A stretch of 64,000 nucleotides of DNA from Leuctra nigra. Taxonomy: Eukaryota; Arthropoda; Insecta; Plecoptera; Leuctridae. Below, piece by piece: positions 56,031-64,000 of the stretch. Location of the stretch: contig OW203763.1 of assembly GCA_934045905.1 (NCBI GenBank), positions 42,251,172 through 42,315,171 of the forward strand. The letters are read 5' to 3'. Each line of letters begins with the position of its first letter. Within the stretch, counting starts at the first letter, position 1. The translations under genes were made by a program, and so were the position numbers. Under the pieces are notes generated by a model. The model searched no databases. It saw only the letters and a list, made by a program, of their open reading frames with translations, and was not told where the DNA came from.

Positions 56031-59000
56031 AAAGAATTAATAGAAATAGACAATTCTCAATTTAGACCGCCAAAGGAGCTCGACCATACTGGAAACTTGT
56101 CTGAAAACTGGAAACGATGGATCCAGCGCTTTCGGATATATTTGATTGCCACAGAGGGCGATGTGTTTACATCTGGTAAAGTACAAGTATCAAGACTGTT
56201 ATGTTTAATCGGAGATGAGGCGTTAGAAGTGTTCAACACCTTCATCTTCGAGAATGAAAATGAAAAAGAAGATCTTGAAAAAGTAATCGAAAAGTTTGAA
56301 TTGTACTTTTCACCTAGGAAAAATGTCGTATTTGAACGTTTCAAATTCTTCTCAATTGTACAAAAGGAAAATCAAACGTTTGATCAGTTTCTGCTGGAAT
56401 TGAAAACTGCTAGCCAGTCCTGCGAATTCACTGAGCAAAATGAAGGATTAATTCGTGATCGAATTGTTTTGGGAATTCGCTGCAAAAATACACAGGAGCG
56501 GCTTCTGCGCGAAGAAAATGTTACACTGAAGAGAGCAGAAAACTACTGTCGTGCAGCTGAAGAAAGTCATCGTCAAGCACAAGCTGTGCAAGTCCAGGTG
56601 CCCAGCTCGGTGAACGCAATAAACATTAAAAGGGGAGGAAAAAAGGTTGACGAACCTAATAAAGAACAATGGAGATCAGGAAAAAAATTCTCCTGCGACA
56701 AGTGTGGATATGACCATCTTCCGCGCCGATGTCCTGCATTTGGAAAAGCTTGCGCCTTTTGTCAGGAGAGCAACCATTTTGCAAAAAAATGCCTAAAGCG
56801 CAAGCAAGCAAAGAAAGTACACACCCTGCAGAACAACGACGATTTACCTTCAGAACAGTCGTCAGATGAGAGTGAAGAGGAAGATGCCCATAATCAAATG
56901 GAAGAAATACTGTATATTCATGCTGTGAAGAAGAAGGAGGTCAAAGAGAAGGTATGGCTTGAAACTTTAAAAGTAGAAAATATGGATGTCAAATTTAAAT
57001 TGGACAGTGGTGCTGAGGCCAGCATCTTGCCACTGTGGATAGTAAAACAATTAAATTTACTATCTGCAATGAAGAAATCAACATCGGTTCTTGTTGCATT
57101 TGGTGGCAAGGACTGTAGAATCAAACCTATTGGTGAGATAACACTATCTTGCGCTAGCAAGAAAGGAAGATGTGAAACAATTGAATTCATTGTTACAGAT
57201 GTAGACTCCACACCATTACTAGGTTTGGAGGCTTGTATACAGCTACAGCTAATCAAGAGAATCGACAAACTTTCTCAAGAGAAGTTGAAAGACAACATTG
57301 TAAATACCTTTAGTGATGTGTTTAAGGGTGAAGGGAAAATGCCTGTAAAATATAAGATAGAGATTAAAGAAGGGTCTGTGCCAGTAATCAATGCTTCTAC
57401 TCGTATTCCAATTAGCTTACATGAGAAACTGAAGTCTACTCTAGAAAATCTAGTAGAAAAAGAAATCATCGAACCGGTGGATAAGCCAACTGACTGGGTA
57501 CATCGACTGGTAATCGTGGAGAAGAAGGATGGAAGTCTTCGTTTGTGCATCGACCCCCATGAGCTAAACAAATGTATTCGTCGGGAACATTTTGTGATTC
57601 CCACAACAGAAGAGACAATCAACAACCTTGGAGGGAAGAAAGTTTTTTCTGTTCTTGATATGAAAACTGGGTTCTGGCAGATTCCTCTGGATGAAGAAAG
57701 CACGGATCTATGCACGTTTAATACCCCTTTTGGACGCTTTAAATTCTTGAGGCTACCCTTCGGACTTTGTTCCGCTCCCGAAGTGTTCCAGAAGATCAAT
57801 ACTCAATTCTTCGGCGACATCCCTGGCGTGTCGGTTTACTTTGATGACATCATCGTTGCGGGATCAAGCACCGATGACCATGACCGCTCGCTTATAAAGG
57901 TGCTAGAGCGAGCAAGGCAGCTGGGCATTAAATTCAACAAAGAAAAATTCCAACATTGTGTCTCTGAAGTGAAGTACGTAGGAAGGATTATTTCAGCATC
58001 AGGGGTCGCAGCTAATCCCAGTCACATTGAAGCCATTACGAGCATCCATCTCCAGGCAACAAGGCAGAGCTTATCAGGTTCTTAGGTATGACCAAGTATT
58101 TATGTCGATATATTCCTAATCTATCCAAGATTACAGCCCCGCTGCGACAGCTGACAAGAGACGATGTGGAATGGCAGTGGTATCCCGAACACGAGCAAGC
58201 ATTTGGTGAGGTGAAGAGGCGACTCACAGCGGCACCGGTGTTGGGAATCTACGACAGTGGGAAGCCCCTCGTACTACAGACAGATGCATCTCGCGATGGC
58301 CTTGGTGCATGCCTCATGCAGGATGGTCATCCACTGGCCTTTGCATCACGAAGTCTTACATCAGCGGAGGTAGGCTATGCTCAAATTGAAAAGGAAATGC
58401 TAGCAATCATGTATGGAGTAGAGAAATTTCATCAATACACATATGGACGACCAGTGACGATTGAAACAGATCACAAGCCACTTGTCTCCATACATAACCG
58501 TAGAATACATAAAACTCTCTCTCCCCGTCTACTGCGAATGCTTTTACGCCTTTTGAAGTACCAACTAACTGTCACATACGTCCCTGGGAAACTATTGTGG
58601 TCAGCTGACACACTTTCCCGTGCTTTTCTTCCCGACACCGGCATAGAAGACAAGGAGCTGGACGTAATGGTACACACGCTTGTGAAGCACATGCCAATGT
58701 CTCAAGATAGGAAGATACAGTTTCAGGCAGAAACGGCAAAAGATGAGACCCTCTCGACTCTAATTCAGTATAACGCCAATGGATGGCCAAGTAGCAAGAC
58801 ATCTGTCCCTGATAGTGTTAAGTTTTACTGGAATCAGCAAGAGGACATCTACGTGGCTGAAGGACTGGTCTTCCTAAGTGACCGCCTAATCGTTCCAAGC
58901 TCCCTAAAAACATTTGTTCTTAATCTATTGCATGAGGGTCACTCGGGCATTGAGAGAAGCAAACTTCAAGGGAGAAGGTTGTTGTTCTGGCCGCACATGA

Positions 59001-60046
59001 GTTCAGATATTGAACAGTTTGTCCAAAATTGTTCTACTTGTGCCAAGTTTAGAACATCCAATAAAAAAGAAACTCTATTACCACATCCAGTACCAGATCG
59101 GCACTGGGAGAAAATTTCGGCTGATATCCTGCAGCTTGGGACAGAAGACTACTTGGTAGTGATTGACCACTACAGCAAGTGGCTAGAGCTAATACAACTC
59201 CGCAGTAAAACAGCGCGTGAAGTTATCAATGTCCTTCAATCGATATTCGCACGCTGGGGTATTCCAGACACATTCATCGCAGACAACATGCCATTTGCTA
59301 GCCGAGAATTTTTGCAGTTTGCCCAAGACTGGAACTTCGATGTTGTGACATCAAGCTCAAGATACCCTCAGTCAAATGGCCTCGCTGAAAGAGCTGTCGG
59401 AATAGCAAAGCAGATGCTGCGCAAGGCAAAGGAAGAGGGCAAGAATGTGTATGCGTCGTTGCTGGAATACCGGAGTACCCCTTTAAAGGGTATTGGTATC
59501 TCGCCTGCCCAGATTTTGTTAAGCTGCAATATTAAGACTAAGATACCCATCAGCTCGAAACTTCTGAAACCACAACTTAATATTGGTGTCAAGGAAAAGC
59601 TTGTGGATCGACAACGCCTGCAGAAGACATATAATGACCGAGGTGCCAAAGATCTCCAGCCTCTTAACCCAGGTGATAACATCTACCTGAAGAGAGATAA
59701 AGTATGGGAACCAGCTCGTGTCGTTCAGAGGCACGAGACACCCCGATCATATCTTATCAAAACGTCAAATAATAATACCATTAGAAGAAACAGGCGTGAT
59801 CTGAGACCATCGCTACGACAGCCAGTCTTCAACAATCCAAAAATGGAAGACATTCAGCACACAGAGGATGACTTTGGTTTGCTGATTCCCAATATGGCCA
59901 CAGAAAAAGTCGATCAATCAGAAGCAGATCCAATACATAATATGGCCCTGGAAAAAGAAGATCAAGTTGGACCCGCCGTCAAACCATCTGTGACGACTAC
60001 ACGAAGTGGACGGGTCGTCACCAAGCCTATAAGATTCCGTGACTGA
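56031..60046 (+). pseudogene. gag-pol of the gypsy-type element, one frameshift
   Basis: The frame is open from 56031 without an early ATG. Gag ends with two knuckles (CDKCGYDHLPRRC and CAFCQESNHFAKKC, about 56695-56790). The protease has LDSGAEASILP (about 57000) and LLGLEA. The RT has KDGSLRLCIDPHELN, LRLPFGLCSAPEVFQ and VYFDDIIVAG (about 57830-57860). A one-base shift near 58040-58060 causes a stop at 58083-58085. The other frame then continues through RNase H (QTDASRDGLGACLMQ, TETDHKPL-like ETDHKPL), and integrase (HEGHSGIERS, CSTC, and catalytic ADI, ADN, AERAVG). The break lies between RT and RNase H, so it is damage rather than programmed shifting. The type resembles Mag/K02A2.6-like elements. 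Confidence 0.85.
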
Positions 60047-60079
60047 GATTCATCATAATCATCAGAGTAATGGAGGAGA

Positions 60080-60207
60080 TGTTATATAGTGACCTTGGTT
60101 GCTAGACAACCAAGTTGTTGTAACATATAACAGATTCAGTAAAGATTTAGCAACTGTAATGGGAAGTCCATCTTGGTGTTTTATTCTATTTAATGATAAC
60201 TATTACA
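60080..60207 (+). repeat. 3' LTR (128 bp)
   Basis: Direct repeat of 55864-55994, preceded by the purine tract and followed by ATATT. Confidence 0.93.
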
Positions 60208-60845
60208 ATATTGTTTAAACATTTTCGCACTTAAAATTAGTGAAATCATTTCGCCCAGTTATTGCCGCCAAGCACAACACTAAAAACCTAATGTTGTGTC
60301 CAAATTTGAAGAATACAATCTAAGTGAACCATCATTGTAAATTTAACAAAATTATAAAAATTAAAAACGACTTCAAAATAAATTTAAAATTGAAATTAAA
60401 AAAATTAAAAATAAAGCTTGGCGCATTGAATTTGCACCGACCATATTGTAGACTTCCTCTATCTTCTTCCTACTTTCTGTCTTTCTTCGGCTCCTTTATC
60501 GTCATCTTCTTTCTTATGTTGCCTTCTTCTTGACACAATGCGCCTAGCTTTATTTTTAATTTTTTTAATTTCAATTTTAAATTTATTTTGAAGTCGTTTT
60601 TAATTTTTATAATTTTGTTAAATTTACAATGATGGTTCACTTAGATTGTATTCTTCAAATTTGGACACAACATTAGGTTTTTAGTGTTGTGCTTGGCGGC
60701 AGTAACTGGGCGAAATGATTTCACTAATTTTAAGTGCGAAAATGTTTAAACAATATATTATTGCTTGACCCTTCTTTTAGATCTCAATTGTTTTAAGTGG
60801 GAAGGTGCTTGGCAGTTTTTTTTACAAGTTTTTGTTTTTGTACAA

Positions 60846-63293
60846 TTTAGTAGACACATAATTGCAATATGAATTTTTTCTGTCGTCAATATTAGTAAGT
60901 TAATTCTAAGACAGCGTACAATCTATTATTACGGTTGCGATAAAACACTTAGGCATGTTTGTTTCACACATTCATTCATTCCTTCATTCGTCACAACACA
61001 ATATTGTTGTTTGTTGTTACTACTGATGGCAAAGGTCACGTAATTGCTCGACAGGTATAGATGTTTGATGTGTGCAGAACGCCTCACTCCACCCTACCCC
61101 TCCGCAGCCTGGGGCTAAATCCCCTACTTTTCTTGTTCAAAAGTAATGTTCATATTTCGAAGTCGAAAACGGATGTACCGCCATCTACTGAGCCAGAACG
61201 TTACTACTAGACCTGTCATAATATCCTTTATTTTACAACTTATTCCATTTTCATATAAAACATTTTGAAACGAATTTATTTGTACCTAAATTTGCATTTA
61301 TTTTGACATCATCATACGGTTTGTGACAATACACAATTATTAATGCCAGGAATATCGATTTTTTATAATGTTGAAATAAATATTTAAACATTCAAGATTT
61401 TTATTTGTTTGATCAAGAATTGTATTTGTTTGATCTCATTTATCTTATCTTATTTAATTAAGATGCTACAGTTATATCAGATCAAGCAAATAAAAATCTT
61501 GAATCTTTAAAAAATATATCGACATTATTACATTGATTTTCCTGAATTCGATATGTCGACATAGAGAATTGAATGAAAGTGAATAGATTCTAAAATCTAA
61601 GATCGCATCCAATGTTTGAGGTGGATTTGTCATACTGTACTTGTTTGTTCTCGGCATTTATTATTTATTGAATTTATTTCACCATTTAGGCAGAGAAAGT
61701 GCTGAAAATATCGGTGAACATAAGCCCTGTAATTGCTGTCAAAATAACATTGTGGTTATTGTAGTGAGGTGACCTCACTATATCTTAACATAAACATGTT
61801 TACCTTTATTATGATATTATTTTATCATAATGTTATGTTATTACCATAGTAGTTATTTAGTTATTAAAGTTGATAAGGTCATTCTAAACAAAGTCAAACA
61901 TTCTTTCATTGTATTAAAATCCTTTATTCAAATCTTGCCGCCATTCTTGCCGATATTGCAGTCAACTGTTTTATCATCGTCTTGATTAGATCTAAGTTTG
62001 ACAGATGGCGGGAAGATGCCTTTAGATGGATATCTGGAGTAGAGATGATCTAGTTGGAGTGGGAGTACTTTAACCAATCGATGTCAGTTATTGATCTGAA
62101 TGTATAGATCCCCACTCAATTATTTCAGCTATCCCTATTTTTGTGACCCCTCAAAATCAAAGGAGGTCTTAGCTTTGCCCTAAAACGTCAGTTGTGTTGT
62201 GACAGTGGCCGGTGGGTAACTTCTCTTCCTGGATCTAATCGTGTGTTGTGAAAAGTGAAATAATTCTCAAACACTTAGTCGTTTTGCGTGTTTTGGACTT
62301 TTGGACTTTTTGCGTGTTTCGTGTCTTCCAATTTCCGACATAGGGAATACCGTGTTATTTGACTTAGAAAATGTTCACGTTTGATACTTAGAAAAATCAG
62401 TGGTTTCTGACTTATCAATTTTAGCTCCGCGAGGACTTGGAATATTCTTCATTGAGATTTAACTTAGTCTTTCGTATGTTTGGTTCTTAGAAATATTTCA
62501 CGGTTCTGAAATATTTTCTCTTCCGGGACTTTAATTATTTTAACCAGTTCTTATTCTGACTTTGAATTATTTTTACTTTGAGTTGATTTGTCTTTGAATT
62601 ATTTTCACTTTGATTAAATTTAACTTTGAGTTATTTTGACTTCAAGAGATTCTGACTTTTATTTATTTTACTTCTCTTTTGTTTTGAACTTCGATTATTT
62701 CACACACCGATTACTCCTACGCATCCAGGAAGGGAAGAGAGTTATTGAATATTTATCCAGTTTTATCAAGTTCTATCCTAGTTTCGTTTTAATTCCAGTT
62801 TGTCTTCAAGAATATTTATCTAGTTTAAGAAACAGTTTTAAGAGTATTTTGTGAACAGTTTATCAAGTCCGTGTGCCTGTGTTTGTGAAACGGAGTAGTC
62901 TTTTCTTACTACTACCGTTCAGTGTACTCTTGTAATAAACATATCAGTGTGTGAATCATACTGTGGATTACTGTGTTCGGTGAGTTAACCTAGTGACATA
63001 TTTCCTAGTGATTTCCATTTATTTCCTCTTTCGACATTTTACAATTAACTGAAGGAAACCCAATAGATCAGTTAATTATTACAGTTTTATTCTATTCTAT
63101 GGATTATAATCCTTCCCATCTGAGCAATCTCCGTGTTCTGAGAATAATTATATTGGAATTGATTCTGGACGTCGAGATCCTCTAGTAGTTCTTCACTTCA
63201 CTCCAAAGACAGTATATTCCGACGCTTTCATACTTCGAGTTCTCACGAGCTCACCCCGCGCCTCATCAGTCAAGTATTTATTATCCCCATAAA
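60846..63293. other. No gene seen; possible LTR or promoter-like segment at about 61755-62960
   Basis: No ORF above noise. The segment holds a palindrome TAGTGAGGTGACCTCACTA near 61770, a T-rich run with repeated CTTTGAATTATTTT-like words (62560-62660), and AATAAAC near 62935 followed by a GT-rich stretch. This could be a solitary LTR of an unknown element, but no second copy or coding region is present to confirm it. Confidence 0.3.
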
Positions 63294-63474
63294 AAACACT
63301 CTGTGTAAAAATACCAGCCAAGTCTCTTCAAAAAAAAAAAAATAATGAAATCTAAAAATTCTGCACTGAAAAGTTGTGATATAAAAAAAATAAGCCAAGT
63401 CAAAACTTTATTTGAAAATCAAAAAATACTTGGCGCATCGTGTACATAAATAGCTTGGAAGTATAAGCCAATTA
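63294..63474 (+). mobile_element. Helitron-like element 5' arm, interrupted
   Basis: Starts TCCCCATAAAAAACACTCTG after A and follows 47878-48065 base by base up to GCCAATTA, where the reversed element at 63475 begins. The remainder would lie beyond the window. Confidence 0.8.
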
Positions 63475-64000
63475 TCTAGTGGAGCGGTCGCTCCACCCAG
63501 CCAAGTCGTACAGTACACTCACACTCACTCAAAATACCGTTACTGCCTAATATACTAAGGAGCAGACCAAACACTTTTACTGTAAGCAACAACATAGCAT
63601 TTTCGGCCTACTGGATCTTAAAATCCGAAAATATCACATTGTTGCAAAATATCTTAATTTCGAGCTATGGCCCACCCCACCCCATATACCAAATGAGGTA
63701 ACAACAGATTATGCCATTTGCGAGCTAGAAGGCCGTGAAAACAGTGAATTTACACCCCTTTTAAAAGGTATCTGATTATGATTCAGATATCAGGAAACAC
63801 TGTTGACAGGGCCACAGCCTAAACGGCTAAATTGATCGATCTGAAATTTTTACCACATGTGCACTTTTGGCGTCTGATGATACCTTGCCCTTACAAATTT
63901 TTTGTGCCGCCATTTTGAAACCGGAAGTGACGTCATATCTCAAAAACGGATAGACCGATCGGGACGAAACTAGCGCCAAACGATTCGGACTGTCATCTAT
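63475..64000 (-). mobile_element. Helitron-like element, reversed, nested, runs off the window
   Basis: Begins (reverse) TCTAGTGGAGCGGTCGCTCC, then CCAGCCAAGTCGTACAG, a block shared with the 3' ends at 51780-51929 and 54080-54267 (CCTACTGGATCTTAAAA, CCACAGCCTAAACGG), and one unit CCGGAAGTGACGTCATAT near 63925. It inserted into the spacer of another family member. Confidence 0.85.

Larger units (their letters stand above)
55864..60207 (+). mobile_element. Complete Ty3/gypsy-type LTR retrotransposon
   Basis: 4344 bp with short LTRs (55864-55994 and 60080-60207), each starting TGTTATATAGTGACCTTGGT and ending GATAACTATTACA. The 5-bp target duplication ATATT flanks both sides. After the 5' LTR comes TGGCGTCAGCAG (primer-binding site position), and before the 3' LTR the purine tract GGAGGAGA. 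The coding order is gag, protease, RT, RNase H, integrase, with no env. The undisturbed opposite arm of the host palindrome (near 60745-60770) shows the empty site. Confidence 0.93.
55770..60845. repeat. ~730-bp palindromic element split by an LTR retrotransposon
   Basis: Without the inserted retrotransposon, the arms run from TTGTACAAAAACAAAAACTT (55770) to about 60425 and from about 60538 to AAGTTTTTGTTTTTGTACAA (60845), about 310 bp each, nearly perfect inverses. A TC-rich spacer lies between. The arms contain TGCCAAGCACC and CTTGGCGCATTG, faintly like the Helitron-like arms. No ORF is present. The superfamily is unknown. Confidence 0.8.

Noticed and set aside
58036..58090. Programmed ribosomal frameshift in gag-pol
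   Set aside because: The break lies between RT and RNase H, whereas programmed shifts in this class lie between gag and pol. A simple indel explains it.

Overview
This is animal nuclear DNA, most likely from an insect or other arthropod. It is AT-rich and dominated by eukaryotic transposable elements of many classes. The few plausible host coding pieces are short exons with splice sites, and no bacterial gene organisation is seen. The insect reading rests on a Dong/R4-type retrotransposon sitting in a TAA microsatellite (the target known for Bombyx Dong), R2-like elements, and Penelope elements with hammerhead motifs. The species cannot be fixed from sequence alone. One 200-N scaffold gap lies at 45803-46002.

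Layout. 1-3240: truncated, reversed copy of a Helitron-like repeat. 3330-5787: decayed R2-like retrotransposon (minus). 5788-10140: nearly complete Dong/R4-like retrotransposon inside (TAA)n, with one intact 1248-codon ORF. 10141-13945: LINE tails, a Helitron-like element carrying a THAP-domain fragment and a 136-bp satellite, and a terminal-inverted-repeat element. 14062-20957: scattered candidate exons of one plus-strand leucine-rich-repeat host gene, whose introns hold a Helitron-like element and a hAT element with its 8-bp duplication. 21696-24724: the longest intact Helitron-like element. 24958-36870: a cluster of Penelope-like material, with five sequence groups each showing a ~44-nt hammerhead motif, tRNA-like SINE inverted dimers, and a giant inverted pair of Penelope elements (arms 3.75 kb). 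37009-38550: 5'-truncated LINE with a 10-bp target duplication. 38713-40357: a 1.6-kb palindrome. 41935-46002: truncated R2-like, Dong-like and LINE copies, then the gap. 47060-54600: a duplicated segment with tRNA-like repeats and three Helitron-like elements, two of them fused head-to-tail. 55770-60845: a palindromic element split by a complete Ty3/gypsy-type LTR retrotransposon. 63294-64000: two nested Helitron-like elements.

The most distinctive content is the Helitron-like family. Each copy starts with TCCC and a ~200-900 bp fold-back, then carries tandem ~120-bp units containing a combined CRE/ETS/YY1-like motif (TGACGTCACTTCCGG followed by AAAATGGCGGC). It ends in a palindromic hairpin plus CTAGA. 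Two duplicated flanks act as empty sites for each other and show insertion between A and T with no target duplication, as for rolling-circle transposons. No autonomous Rep/helicase gene for the family is in the window.

Reading frames and coordinates were worked out by eye from the sequence. No database search or alignment was run.
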